17,114 nucleotides of DNA from CAYOEZ01 sp964402955 (GCA_964402955.1 CAYOEZ010000092.1:1-17114); one strand, 5' to 3'; positions 1 to 7,696 are shown, counted from the first letter of the stretch. Notes: a model not told the origin generated them from the sequence alone. Made by a program: numbers and translations.

Positions 1-102
1 TCAGAAGCGACGCCGCGGCGCGCTGTAGAAGTTGTCGTTGGATACGGGCGGCGCGTTCCCCCATGCAGCACCCGGCTCTGGAGCCAAATTAATTCGAGCG
101 CC
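1..102 (-). CDS. C-terminal end of an unidentified minus-strand protein (partial or remnant)
   Basis: On the minus strand the window opens exactly on a TGA stop (3-1). The frame stays open upstream to a TAA at 105-103, giving 33 residues that end in NDNFYSAPRRRF. The last 19 or so codons mostly end in G or C, as in the real genes of this window. The codons nearest the TAA do not, so the coding signal fades at about 55-88. That is where the putative left end of the IS200-like element begins. The simplest reading is the tail of a gene whose upstream part was displaced or replaced when the element inserted. No continuation is visible beyond the element, because the next gene on that side is on the plus strand. 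A competing frame starting ATG at 64-62 runs off the window edge but has poorer third-position GC. No family recognised. Confidence 0.35.
   Translation of the reverse strand, partial: GARINLAPEPGAAWGNAPPVSNDNFYSAPRRRF
74..85. repeat. Left hairpin of the IS200-like element (putative)
   Basis: A perfect 5-bp stem GGCTC/GAGCC with a TG loop lies 37 bases before the transposase start. Family members carry a subterminal hairpin at the left end that TnpA recognises. The role here is inferred from position. Confidence 0.4.
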
Positions 103-122
103 TTAACACCGAGGATACGATC

Positions 123-542
123 ATGGCCGATCAAGTCTACTTCCACATCGTCTTCACCGTGTGGCGCGGGCGGCCGCTGCTGCAAGGGGACATCGAAGCA
201 TACTTCCACGAGCTGGTGCATGAAATCTGTCATAGGCATCAATACTCACTGATGGCCATGGAAACGATGCCCAATCATGTTCATATGCTCATCGCCAAAC
301 CGCCGTGGGAGGATATATCGGAGATCGTGAAAAAGGTGAAAGGATCCACATCCCGCTACATCTTCCAGCGGTTTCCGTATCTACGTGGTGATATGGGCAG
401 CGAGCACCTGTGGACAAGGGGCTTTGAGTACGTCAAGCACAACGATGCATCATTACCGACCGTGATTGCCTACATCAAGAATCAGAAGACCAAGAATAAG
501 CAAGGAAGCAACGATGAGCCCGATAGCCGCGCCAGGCGCTGA
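123..542 (+). CDS. tnpA: IS200/IS605 family transposase TnpA (Y1 HUH transposase)
   Basis: This 139-residue protein is a full-length Y1 single-strand DNA transposase, which cuts and joins the two hairpin ends of its element via a covalent 5'-phosphotyrosine. The metal-binding HUH motif is His52-Val53-His54 in METMPNHVHML. The nucleophile is probably Tyr117 in VIAYIKNQ, the usual C-terminal helix position. LWTRGFEYV (96-104) also fits the family. GAGG at 111-114 sits 8 bases before the ATG. Codon use is less GC-biased than in neighbouring genes, consistent with transfer. The HUH and Tyr residues are intact, so it could be active. A REP-associated transposase is less likely, since the tyrosine lies in the YIKNQ context typical of IS200/IS605 proteins. 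Confidence 0.93.
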   Translation: MADQVYFHIVFTVWRGRPLLQGDIEAYFHELVHEICHRHQYSLMAMETMPNHVHMLIAKPPWEDISEIVKKVKGSTSRYIFQRFPYLRGDMGSEHLWTRGFEYVKHNDASLPTVIAYIKNQKTKNKQGSNDEPDSRARR

Positions 543-543
543 T

Positions 544-569
544 CGCTTAGAAGCGGAATTTATTCCCGC
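544..569. repeat. Right hairpins of the IS200-like element (putative)
   Basis: Directly after the transposase stop, CGCTT-AG-AAGCG (544-555) is followed by and overlaps GCGGAAT-TT-ATTCCCGC (553-569), a stem with one bulged base. Imperfect hairpins of this sort are the right-end recognition structures in the IS200/IS605 family. They could also act as a terminator, but no T-run follows. Confidence 0.45.
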
Positions 570-634
570 GCACCCGCACCATGTTGGTTCCCTGCAGCAG
601 CAATGGGCCAACGTGAACTCCTGAGGTCGAACAC

Positions 635-1639
635 ATGGCTGTCTATATGATCATCTTCTTTGCTGCCCTCGGCATTGCCTACGCCGGCACGCCGCTGGCG
701 CAGCGCGTGGCGCTGGCGCTGGGTTTCGTCAAGCAGCCCGGCGCCCGCCATATTCACTCCTCCCCGATTCCACTTCTGGGCGGAGCAGCCATCTACATCG
801 GCTTCATGGCTGCGCTGTTGCTCGTCAACAAGAATTCACCTGCGGAGTACACGCAGCTCGCGGCGATCCTGGTCGCGGCCACGGTGGTGGCGCTCTTTGG
901 CTTGTGGGATGACCGGCGCGGGCTGTCAGCGATCGTCAAGCTCGTGGGACAATTCCTGGCGGCCGCTATCATCATCTGGAGCGGCATCCGCGTTGAGTTC
1001 CTGCACCAGCCCGAGCTCAACCTGATCGCCTCGTTTGCCTGGCTGATCGGTATCAGCAATGCCATCAATTTCCTCGACAATATGGATGGCCTGGCGGGCG
1101 GCACGGTCTCGATCGCCTGCGCGTTCTTCTTCCTCATTGCCACCGGCAACGATCAGATTCTGGTCGCCAGCCTGTCCGCGGCCCTGTTTGGCGCCTGCCT
1201 GGGTTTCCTGCGCTTCAACTTCAACCAGGCCAAGATATTCATGGGTGACACGGGCAGCCTGTTTCTGGGGTTGGTGCTGGCGGCGGTGGCGATCAAGCTG
1301 CGCTTTGAGAATCAGGATATTGTCACCTGGATGATTCCCGTAATGGTGCTGGGTTTGCCGCTCTTCGATACGACGCTGGTCACGATCTCGCGCCTGCGCC
1401 GCGGCGTCAATCCGTTCACGACCGCGGGCAAGGATCACACTTCGCATCGCCTGGTTGATCGGGGGCTGAGCCGGCGCGAGGCCGTGCTGACCCTCTACCT
1501 TGTCTGTTGCGCCTTTGGCCTGGCGTCGCTCTTCCTGCTCAAGGCGACCATTTTCGAGGGCTACTTCACCGGCGCGATCGTGGCTGCCATCTGTCTGTTT
1601 GCCCTGTGGCGGTTGGAGTTCCGCCACCGCAGTCCCTAA
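635..1639 (+). CDS. WecA/TagO/MraY-family undecaprenyl-phosphate sugar-1-phosphate transferase
   Basis: This 334-residue polytopic membrane enzyme moves a sugar-1-phosphate, most likely GlcNAc-1-P, from its UDP donor to undecaprenyl phosphate on the cytoplasmic face, the first step of many envelope glycans. Family motifs appear in order: HSSPIPLLGG (41-50), the Asp-Asp pair D92-D93 in GLWDDRRG, NFLDNMDGLAGG (145-156), IFMGDTGSLFLG (201-212) and the HxxHRL-type motif around 268-273 in KDHTSHRLVDRG. Hydrophobic segments run through the whole length. It is closer to WecA/TagO than to MraY, judging by HIHSSPIPLLGG and the HTSHRL loop, but the acceptor glycan cannot be named. GAGG at 623-626 is 8 bases before the ATG. 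The next gene downstream makes an oxidised UDP-sugar, which supports a polysaccharide role. Confidence 0.92.
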   Translation: MAVYMIIFFAALGIAYAGTPLAQRVALALGFVKQPGARHIHSSPIPLLGGAAIYIGFMAALLLVNKNSPAEYTQLAAILVAATVVALFGLWDDRRGLSAIVKLVGQFLAAAIIIWSGIRVEFLHQPELNLIASFAWLIGISNAINFLDNMDGLAGGTVSIACAFFFLIATGNDQILVASLSAALFGACLGFLRFNFNQAKIFMGDTGSLFLGLVLAAVAIKLRFENQDIVTWMIPVMVLGLPLFDTTLVTISRLRRGVNPFTTAGKDHTSHRLVDRGLSRREAVLTLYLVCCAFGLASLFLLKATIFEGYFTGAIVAAICLFALWRLEFRHRSP

Positions 1640-1711
1640 AACACCGAGATGCCCGATGGAGCGGGGCAGGCTCTCTCACAGACCTCAGTGGTTTGAGCAA
1701 CCTCAATCATG

Positions 1712-1746
1712 CAGACCGCCGAGGTCTCGGAGAACTCGGTGGTCTG
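1712..1746. repeat. Palindromic element in the 1640-1772 gap
   Basis: Arms CAGACCGCCGAG (1712-1723) and CTCGGTGGTCTG (1735-1746) pair over 12 bases with one G-T wobble around an 11-base loop. CTCAGTGGTTTG at 1684-1695 matches the right arm at 10 of 12 positions, so a second degenerate copy lies just upstream. No T-run follows, which argues against a standard terminator. It sits between two envelope genes, 14 bases before the GAGGAG ribosome site of the second. It may be a dispersed REP-like palindrome. Confidence 0.6.
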
Positions 1747-1772
1747 GAAGTCAACACTACGAGGAGTTCGTC

Positions 1773-3107
1773 ATGACGCTTGCTGCGCGTATTAGCGACA
1801 AGTCTGCCACTATTGGTATCGTCGGCCTGGGCTATGTGGGGCTGCCCCTGGCTGTCAACCTGGCGCACGCCGGCTATACGGTGACCGGAATTGACATAAG
1901 CCACGACAAAGTGGCTGCCATCAACCGCGGCGAGAGCTATATTCAGGACATTGCCGCGGCAATGGTGGCAGAGCAGGCGCAGGCAGGACGGCTGCGTGCT
2001 GAAACAGACTATGACAGCGCCGGCCGCCTGGACGTCATCTTCATCTGTGTGCCTACGCCGTACAACGCATCGAAAGCGCCTGATATCTCTTTCATCCAGA
2101 GTGCCGCCGCCAGCATCGCTGCGCATCTGCGGCGTGAGCAACTTATTGTACTGCAAAGCACGACCTATCCCGGTACGACCGAAGAGGACGTGCTGCCGAT
2201 TCTCGAGTCGTCGGGTCTCAAGGCCGGGCAAGACTTCTACCTCGCGTTCTCGCCAGAGCGTGTCGACCCGGGCAACTCCAGATTCACGGTGCAGAACACA
2301 CCCAAGGTGGTGGGCGGGCTGACGCCCCAATGCGCCGAGCTCACTCGCCTGCTTCTGAGCAGTCTGTCGGCCCCGGTCTACGTTGTCTCCTCGCCGCGCG
2401 TGGCCGAGATGACCAAGTTGCTCGAGAATACCTTCCGCGCCGTCAACATCGCCATGGTCAACGAGATGGCGCTGCTCTGCGAGCGCATGGGCATCGACAT
2501 CTGGGAGGTCATCCACGCTGCTTCGAGCAAACCGTTTGGCTACATGCCCTTCTCGCCCGGCCCCGGGCCGGGCGGCCACTGCATTCCGGTGGACCCGCAC
2601 TATCTGGCGTGGAAGGCGCGCCAGTACGATTTTTCTACCCGTTTCATTGAGTTGGCGGCAGCCGTCAACGAATCGATGCCCTACCATGTAGTGGATCTGG
2701 TCAGCGCTGCGCTCAACGGGCGCAAGAAGTCGCTCCAGGGGGCGAAGGTGCTGGTTCTCGGTGTGGCCTTCAAGAAGAATATCGACGACGCCCGTGAGTC
2801 GCCGGCGCGGCGCGTCATCGAAACGCTGTTCAAACAAGGCGTTGAGGTTACGTACAACGATCCGCACATCCCCCATTTCGGCATCGGCGGCGACGCGATC
2901 TTCCCCTGCCCGATGACGCTTGCGTCGCAGCCGCTGGATGAGGCGTTGGTGGCGGCGCAGGATTGTGTAGTGATTCTGGCCGGTCACAGCGCTTACGACT
3001 ATCACTGGTTGGTGCGCACGGCGCGACTCATCGTCGACGCCAGTGACGCCACGAAAGAGGTGGTTGGCCGCGGCAGCAAGGTTGTGCGGCTGGGCGCACC
3101 GCACTGA
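1773..3107 (+). CDS. UDP-sugar 6-dehydrogenase, UDP-GlcNAc/UDP-ManNAc dehydrogenase type
   Basis: This 444-residue enzyme belongs to the UDP-glucose/GDP-mannose dehydrogenase family and makes a uronic acid sugar nucleotide by two NAD-linked oxidations at C6. The N-terminal Rossmann motif is GLGYVGLP (18-25). STTYPGTTEE (129-138) and FSPERVDPG (159-167) follow, with a central helix at KLLENTFRAVNIAMVNEM (215-232). The catalytic Cys270 lies in GPGPGGHCIPVDP. The C-terminal UDP-binding domain includes GVAFKKNIDDARESPA. The sequence style (PGTTEE, SPERVDPG) resembles WbpA/WecC/TviB enzymes acting on UDP-HexNAc more than UDP-glucose dehydrogenase, though the substrate is inferred. GAGGAG (1761-1766) is 6 bases from the ATG. 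The frame stays open upstream into the previous gene, but those codons are a shadow. Confidence 0.92.
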   Translation: MTLAARISDKSATIGIVGLGYVGLPLAVNLAHAGYTVTGIDISHDKVAAINRGESYIQDIAAAMVAEQAQAGRLRAETDYDSAGRLDVIFICVPTPYNASKAPDISFIQSAAASIAAHLRREQLIVLQSTTYPGTTEEDVLPILESSGLKAGQDFYLAFSPERVDPGNSRFTVQNTPKVVGGLTPQCAELTRLLLSSLSAPVYVVSSPRVAEMTKLLENTFRAVNIAMVNEMALLCERMGIDIWEVIHAASSKPFGYMPFSPGPGPGGHCIPVDPHYLAWKARQYDFSTRFIELAAAVNESMPYHVVDLVSAALNGRKKSLQGAKVLVLGVAFKKNIDDARESPARRVIETLFKQGVEVTYNDPHIPHFGIGGDAIFPCPMTLASQPLDEALVAAQDCVVILAGHSAYDYHWLVRTARLIVDASDATKEVVGRGSKVVRLGAPH

Positions 3108-3165
3108 GATGTGCGCCACATGCCCCGGGCGGAGGTTCCTCCCTGTCCGGGTCACGCGGCGCGCG

Positions 3166-4338
3166 ATGACGCTGGAGGCAGTACACCCCGTGATCTATCT
3201 TGATCATGCCGCTACCTCATGGCCCAAGCCGCCGGCCGTGACCGAGGCGATGAGCGACTTCTTGCAGCGCGCCGGGGGCAACCCCGGCCGCTCCGGGCAT
3301 CGCCTCTCTATCGAGGCGGCGCGTATTGTCTATGACGCACGCGAGGCGGTGGCTGCTCTTTTCAATGCGCCTGATCCACTGCGTGTGATCTTCACACTCA
3401 ATGTGACGCACGCGCTTAACCTGGCCCTGCGCGGGCTGTTGCGCCCCGGCGATCATGTGGTCACGAGCAGCATGGAGCACAACTCGGTGATGCGCCCGCT
3501 ACGTGCTCTGGAACGGCAGGGCGTGCGCCTGAGCGTTGTGCCGTGCGCCGCCGATGGCACGCTCGCTGTCGACGCCGTGGCCCGGGCAGTTACGCCGGGG
3601 ACGCGGCTCATTGTCATCAACCACGCCAGTAATGTGACCGGCACGATCTTGCCGGTTGCAGAGATCGCTCCGCTTGCCCATCGCGCCGGCGCCTTGTTGC
3701 TCGTTGACGCGGCTCAAACCTGCGGCGTGCTGCCCGTTGATATGACGGCGCTGGGCGTTGACCTGCTGGCCTTCACCGGCCACAAGGGGCTGCAAGGGCC
3801 GCCCGGCAGCGGCGGTCTGGTGATAGCCGATCATGTGGACGTGGCGCAACTGGAACCGTTGCTGCGTGGGGGCACCGGCAGTCTCTCTGAGTATGAAGAG
3901 CAGCCGGACGATCTGCCGGACAGGTATGAAAGCGGCACACCCAACGGCGTCGGCATCGCCGGCCTGGGCGCAGGCGTGCGCTGGGTGATGGCGCGCAGTG
4001 TCGACGACATACGGCAGCATGAGATGAGCCTGGCGCAGGTGTTGATCGATGGGCTGCAAAGCATGCGCGGCGTCACGGTCTACGGTACGCATGATGTGCA
4101 GCGCTCCACAGCCGTGGTGTCGTTCACGGTGGAAGGCCGGGAGGTGTCGGATATCGGCCTGCGGCTCGATGATGAGTTTGGCGTGCTCTGCCGCGTGGGG
4201 CTGCACTGCGCGCCGGCTGCGCACCGCACCATCGGGACGTTTCCCCGCGGTACCGTGCGCTTTGCCCCCGGCGCCACAACGACGGTCGACGAGGCACACG
4301 CGGCCGTCGATGCTGTGGGGCGCCTTGTAAAGGGATAA
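3166..4338 (+). CDS. Class V aminotransferase, cysteine desulfurase-like (EF2568 type)
   Basis: This 390-residue PLP enzyme resembles cysteine desulfurases, which remove sulfur from cysteine as an enzyme persulfide, or selenium from selenocysteine. The N-terminus has the family signature YLDHAATSWPKP. VDAAQ (180-184) holds the PLP-binding Asp181. FTGHKGLQGP holds the Schiff-base Lys207. The probable persulfide Cys348 lies in RVGLHCAPAAH, as in the EF2568-like subfamily rather than IscS. The start is uncertain. ATG 3166 has no close ribosome site. GTG 3190 has GGAGG (3173-3177) 12 bases upstream and would begin MIYLDHAATSWPKP, matching usual family N-termini. The next small gene encodes a DUF3343 protein, so the two probably work together in sulfur or selenium transfer (inferred). 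Confidence 0.88.
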   Translation: MTLEAVHPVIYLDHAATSWPKPPAVTEAMSDFLQRAGGNPGRSGHRLSIEAARIVYDAREAVAALFNAPDPLRVIFTLNVTHALNLALRGLLRPGDHVVTSSMEHNSVMRPLRALERQGVRLSVVPCAADGTLAVDAVARAVTPGTRLIVINHASNVTGTILPVAEIAPLAHRAGALLLVDAAQTCGVLPVDMTALGVDLLAFTGHKGLQGPPGSGGLVIADHVDVAQLEPLLRGGTGSLSEYEEQPDDLPDRYESGTPNGVGIAGLGAGVRWVMARSVDDIRQHEMSLAQVLIDGLQSMRGVTVYGTHDVQRSTAVVSFTVEGREVSDIGLRLDDEFGVLCRVGLHCAPAAHRTIGTFPRGTVRFAPGATTTVDEAHAAVDAVGRLVKG

Positions 4339-4374
4339 ACGTGCACGCGTTCCGCCGGCGTAGCGACGGGCTTC

Positions 4375-4611
4375 GTGCCACTGAGCATGAGCATGTATGG
4401 CATTGTTCTCGTACACACAACGTCGGCGGCGATACGTAGCGAGCGCGTCTTACTGCAGGCCGGCCTCAGCATCAAGCTCATTCCTACGCCGCGCCAGTTT
4501 TCGAGCGATTGCACACTGGCGGTGCGTTTTCTGTGGGAGCAGGCCGAACTGGTCAGAACCCTGCTGGCCGCGGCGCGCGTGGAGATATCGAGCATACGGA
4601 TGCTGGAGTAG
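4375..4611 (+). CDS. DUF3343 small protein, putative Se/S carrier-like
   Basis: A protein of about 78 residues that matches the DUF3343 pattern by eye: GIVLVHTTSAAIRSERVL near the N-terminus, then LIPTPRQFSSDCTLAVRF with a single Cys46 in the position where this family keeps a conserved cysteine. Pfam describes the family as a putative Se/S carrier; no enzymatic activity is established. The gene follows the cysteine desulfurase-like gene by 36 bases, a gap that holds nothing notable. That order suggests the enzyme loads sulfur or selenium on Cys46 (inferred). The start may be GTG 4375, ATG 4387 or ATG 4393. The last two give the usual short N-terminus (MYGIVLV...), and none has a strong ribosome site. 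Confidence 0.75.
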   Translation: MPLSMSMYGIVLVHTTSAAIRSERVLLQAGLSIKLIPTPRQFSSDCTLAVRFLWEQAELVRTLLAAARVEISSIRMLE

Positions 4612-4689
4612 ATGGCGCACCGCAGTGGCGCGTCTGTACGTTGTTTGAGGTGTGACAGCGATCCTGATGTTCCTGGTGGGCGGCCAATC

Positions 4690-7617
4690 ATGAAGGCTAC
4701 TCGCGCCGGCCTCTTTCTCCTCTCTGCTCTCATCCTGGTCCTCGTGCCTGTGTGCATCGCCGCGCCCGTCCATCCTGCCGTGTCCGCGTCACCAGTTTCT
4801 GCTGTTCCGTCTTCCCAACTGACGCCGCCGGCGACGATCCGCGTCAAACACGATGCGCGCAACCCTTTCTGGCCAGATTGGCCGGCGGACGAGATACGAG
4901 TGTTCAACTTCGACGAGTACGTTGCCCACGTCTGCGCCCTTGAGATGAGCGACTCGTGGCCGCTCGAAGCGCTAAAGGCCCAGAGCATCGCTGCTCGCGC
5001 CTACGCATGGTACTATGTCCTCGCTGCGAAATACCCTGACTATGACATCACGGACTGGTCGCCCTACCAGGCGATGAGGCCTGGCCCGCATCCGAACTGT
5101 GACCTTGCTTCCCGGAGCACCAGCGGCCAGTACCTCTCATACAACGGCTGGATGGTCTACGCCATGTACTCGGCTGAGAATGGCGATCCCACGCTTGATT
5201 CGTCATGGGGGAATCCCTACCTGCGCGCCGTTGAAGATCCCGTCAGCTTCGGCTTCGAGCGCTACGGCCACGGCCTGGGCATGTCGCAAAACGGCGCCAG
5301 GCGCTGGGCACAGCAGCATAACTGGGACTACCAGAAAATCCTCATGCACTACTACACCGGCGTCAGCGTTGAGCTGCCGCTGGGATCGACTCCAGACAAT
5401 CAGCCGCCGCTGGGCAGCGTCGTCTTCCCCTGGTCGAACTGGTATTTCACGGGCAGCCGCATGTTTCTGCGCGCCAATGCCACCGATGCGATGAGCGGCG
5501 TCAGCCGCGCCGATTTCGCGGCCCGTCTGGCAGGCGGCGTCACAACGACGATCGGCAGCGACGCCAGCGCCGCGGGCGGGTGGACGGCGGTATGGGATGT
5601 ATCAGCACTGCCTGACCAGCGCATCTCCACGCCGATAGGCATCAGCATGACGGTGCGCGACGTGGCAGGCAACGTGGCCGCCGGCGCGCCGGCTCTGATC
5701 GGGCTTGACCGCACGCCGCCAACGGTTACGGCTGCGCTCGACGCGGTCTACACTGGTGGGCCGACGGTGACCTTGCGCCTGGGCGGCAGCGACGCCGGCA
5801 GCGGGCTGGCCGGCATGGCGCTAAGCAACGACTGGGTGTGGGAAGGCGAGTCGCTGTTCTACCAGCCGGGCTGGGTTGTCAGCGACAGCGCTGCTCTCAA
5901 CGGCTCCGCCTGGCGGGCGCGGGCGGGCATTGACCCTGTCACGAATACCTATGGCCCGTGGACAACCGTTCTGCCGGCGGGCCAGTATCGCGCCTATTTC
6001 AGGCTCAAGACGACGGGTGTGCTGACCACGGCGCTCATTGCTCGCCTCGATGTGATCACGTCAACGGGGGGGACGCCCACCATGCTTGGCCTGCACGAGG
6101 TGCGCGGCGGCGATTTCCGCGCCTCGGGCGAATATCAGGAGATGGCCGTCGAGTTTGATTACCCGCGCGCCGGCGAAAAACTGGAGTTCCGCACGCACTT
6201 CCTGGGTGTAGCCGACCTCTACCTTGATCGCGTTTTGGTCGTGTCGTACCCTGTGCCCTTTGCCACGCGCACCGTGTGGCAGGTCGGCAATGGGCCGCTG
6301 CCCAAAACAGTGCGCGTGAAAACGCTCGATGGCGCAGGCAACGTCTCGCCTGATGCAATTGTGGTCGTGGGCGGCGCATCGCCCTCCCCCACACCGACGG
6401 CGACGCCTGGCGGGCCAACGTCCACAGCGACCGCCACAAGCACGCCGACGGCGACGCCCGGCGGGCCAACGTCCACAGTGACCGCCACAACCACGCCGAC
6501 GTCGACTGTTCCAACGTCCACCCCATCGGCTACGCGCACGCCCGGATCGCCGTCGACAAAGACCCCGTCGGCCACGGCGACCGAGACGCCTCCGCGTGCA
6601 TCTGTGCGTGTCCTGCTGCCGGTGATCATCGCCGACTTTGCCGCACTGCCGACGCCGACGCGGACAGCCGCTCCCACGACCGTGTGCAACCCTGGCATTG
6701 TCGATACGTGGGCCGTAGGACAGGAACCGCATGGTATTGCGGTTGCGCCAGGGCGCATCTACGTGGCGAATTTCACGGAACAAGGGCAGCGGGGAACGGT
6801 TAGCGTGCTGGACAGCACAACGGGATATGCGCTAACGTCGCCTATCGCGGTAGGCCTTGCGCCGAACGGGGCAGCCTACAACCCGGCCAATGGCATGGTC
6901 TACATCGCCAACCGTGACAGCAACGACGTATCGGTGATCGACGGGGCAAGCAACCGCGTCGTGGCGACCGTGGCTGTTGGTTTGTCGCCCAACGGGGTAG
7001 CCGTTGACCCCTCGACCAATCGCATCTACGTGGCCAACTGGGACAGCAACGACGTATCGGTGATCGATGGGGCAAGCAACCATGTGATGGGCGGGCGTTT
7101 GCCAGCCGGAAGCCAGCCGGCGATGATTGCTGCCAATCGGGAGACAAATCTGGTGTACGTCGCCAACCACGGCTCAAATAGTGTGACCGTGATCCGCAGC
7201 ACGGATAATGCAGTGCTACAGACAATCACGCTCGCCGGCGTCCGCGCTCCCTACGGCGTTGCCGTGGACTCTGTTGCTAACCGCATCTACGTGGTGGGCA
7301 TTGTCAGCGGGCGCATGGCGATCATCGATGGCGCGAGCGGCAGCGTGCTGGGGACAACGTCTCCCGCGGGCGGCATGCAGCCCTGGCAGGCGGCAGCCAA
7401 TGGCAGCAGCGGGCATGTGCTTGTGACATCGTCCATTGGCGGCGTGGGGGTCGTGCACACATACGACAGCGCACAGGCGCAGTGGCTGGCAGGCACGCTG
7501 GCCGTGGGCGTGCGGCCCGAGCAGGGAATGACGCTCGATCCGGACAACGGGCGGGTTTACGTTGCAAATGGGGGCAGCGATAGCGTCAGCGTGGTGCAGG
7601 ATTGCGCCTTGCAATGA
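4690..7617 (+). CDS. Secreted SpoIID/LytB-domain protein with TP-rich linker and YVTN-type beta-propeller
   Basis: A 975-residue exported protein. Residues 1-26 are a signal peptide (MKATR, then a hydrophobic run to CIAAP), which is why ATG 4690 is preferred over the in-frame ATG 4612. Residues 70-226 form a SpoIID domain: FNFDEYVAHVCALEM with the probable catalytic Glu85, LEALKAQSIAARAY, and GHGLGMSQNGA (193-203). SpoIID is a peptidoglycan lytic transglycosylase acting on denuded glycan. Two Ig-like or beta-sandwich stretches follow (about 240-560; DVAGN and DGAGN motifs). A TPTATP linker (about 563-637) with a 17-residue repeat leads to VRVLLPVII, then about seven propeller blades (664-972) with repeats of RIYVANWDSNDVSVIDGASN type. 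The linker plus LLPV motif is a Chloroflexota habit. The substrate and propeller ligand are unknown. Confidence 0.88.
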   Translation: MKATRAGLFLLSALILVLVPVCIAAPVHPAVSASPVSAVPSSQLTPPATIRVKHDARNPFWPDWPADEIRVFNFDEYVAHVCALEMSDSWPLEALKAQSIAARAYAWYYVLAAKYPDYDITDWSPYQAMRPGPHPNCDLASRSTSGQYLSYNGWMVYAMYSAENGDPTLDSSWGNPYLRAVEDPVSFGFERYGHGLGMSQNGARRWAQQHNWDYQKILMHYYTGVSVELPLGSTPDNQPPLGSVVFPWSNWYFTGSRMFLRANATDAMSGVSRADFAARLAGGVTTTIGSDASAAGGWTAVWDVSALPDQRISTPIGISMTVRDVAGNVAAGAPALIGLDRTPPTVTAALDAVYTGGPTVTLRLGGSDAGSGLAGMALSNDWVWEGESLFYQPGWVVSDSAALNGSAWRARAGIDPVTNTYGPWTTVLPAGQYRAYFRLKTTGVLTTALIARLDVITSTGGTPTMLGLHEVRGGDFRASGEYQEMAVEFDYPRAGEKLEFRTHFLGVADLYLDRVLVVSYPVPFATRTVWQVGNGPLPKTVRVKTLDGAGNVSPDAIVVVGGASPSPTPTATPGGPTSTATATSTPTATPGGPTSTVTATTTPTSTVPTSTPSATRTPGSPSTKTPSATATETPPRASVRVLLPVIIADFAALPTPTRTAAPTTVCNPGIVDTWAVGQEPHGIAVAPGRIYVANFTEQGQRGTVSVLDSTTGYALTSPIAVGLAPNGAAYNPANGMVYIANRDSNDVSVIDGASNRVVATVAVGLSPNGVAVDPSTNRIYVANWDSNDVSVIDGASNHVMGGRLPAGSQPAMIAANRETNLVYVANHGSNSVTVIRSTDNAVLQTITLAGVRAPYGVAVDSVANRIYVVGIVSGRMAIIDGASGSVLGTTSPAGGMQPWQAAANGSSGHVLVTSSIGGVGVVHTYDSAQAQWLAGTLAVGVRPEQGMTLDPDNGRVYVANGGSDSVSVVQDCALQ
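6394..6495 (+). repeat. Tandem 51-base repeat in the linker of the SpoIID-domain gene
   Basis: Two nearly identical 51-base units start at 6394 and 6445 and encode the 17-residue repeat TPTATPGGPTST(A/V)TAT(S/T). The few differences include the synonymous T/C at GCC(T/C)GG. This is expected for a low-complexity extracellular linker and is prone to expansion or contraction. Confidence 0.85.
6896..7091 (+). repeat. Near-identical propeller blade repeats (123-base period)
   Basis: Within the SpoIID-domain gene two blades are almost the same at DNA level. GACAGCAACGACGTATCGGT occurs near 6915 and again 123 bases later, flanked by matching TCTAC and GGGGCAAGCAACC. The 41-residue period is one YVTN blade. 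High DNA identity implies recent duplication or gene conversion of a blade. Confidence 0.75.
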
Positions 7618-7618
7618 A

Positions 7619-7676
7619 AGGACGGCGCGGCGCGCAACGTCCTGCAATGTAGCGAATTCTGCCAGACGCGGTCTGG
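7619..7676 (+). terminator. Two hairpins after the SpoIID-domain gene (possible terminator)
   Basis: AGGACG/CGTCCT (7619-7624 with 7638-7643) begins two bases after the stop. CCAGAC-GCG-GTCTGG (7662-7676) follows and is trailed by TATTATG. Neither has a clear T-run. The second could terminate weakly or, given TATTAT just after it and the GAGGAG site at 7683, shape the leader of the next gene. Confidence 0.35.
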
Positions 7677-7696
7677 TATTATGAGGAGTCATTATC

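Larger units (their letters stand above)
70..572 (+). mobile_element. IS200/IS605-type insertion sequence, tnpA only (approximate limits)
   Basis: A single Y1 transposase gene is flanked by short imperfect hairpins, the usual layout of this family, which moves as single-stranded DNA and lacks terminal inverted repeats and target duplications. On the left, GGCTC and GAGCC (74-85) form a perfect 5-bp stem. On the right, CGCTT/AAGCG (544-555) and GCGGAAT/ATTCCCGC (553-569, one bulged base) form stems just after the stop codon. No tnpB or omega-RNA gene is present. Exact ends cannot be set from one copy, because the family has no target-site duplication. Confidence 0.6.

Noticed and set aside
62..64. 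Minus-strand ATG 64-62 opening a frame that runs off the left edge
   Set aside because: Third-position GC is poorer than in the overlapping frame ending at the TGA, and there is no good ribosome site.
1500..1772. Upstream extension of the dehydrogenase into the WecA-type gene
   Set aside because: It is a shadow of the WecA-type gene in another frame; GAGGAG and GLGYVGLP placement support ATG 1773.
1707..3155. Long minus-strand open frame opposite the dehydrogenase
   Set aside because: Arg/His/Gln-rich and without any motif; typical antisense shadow in GC-rich DNA.
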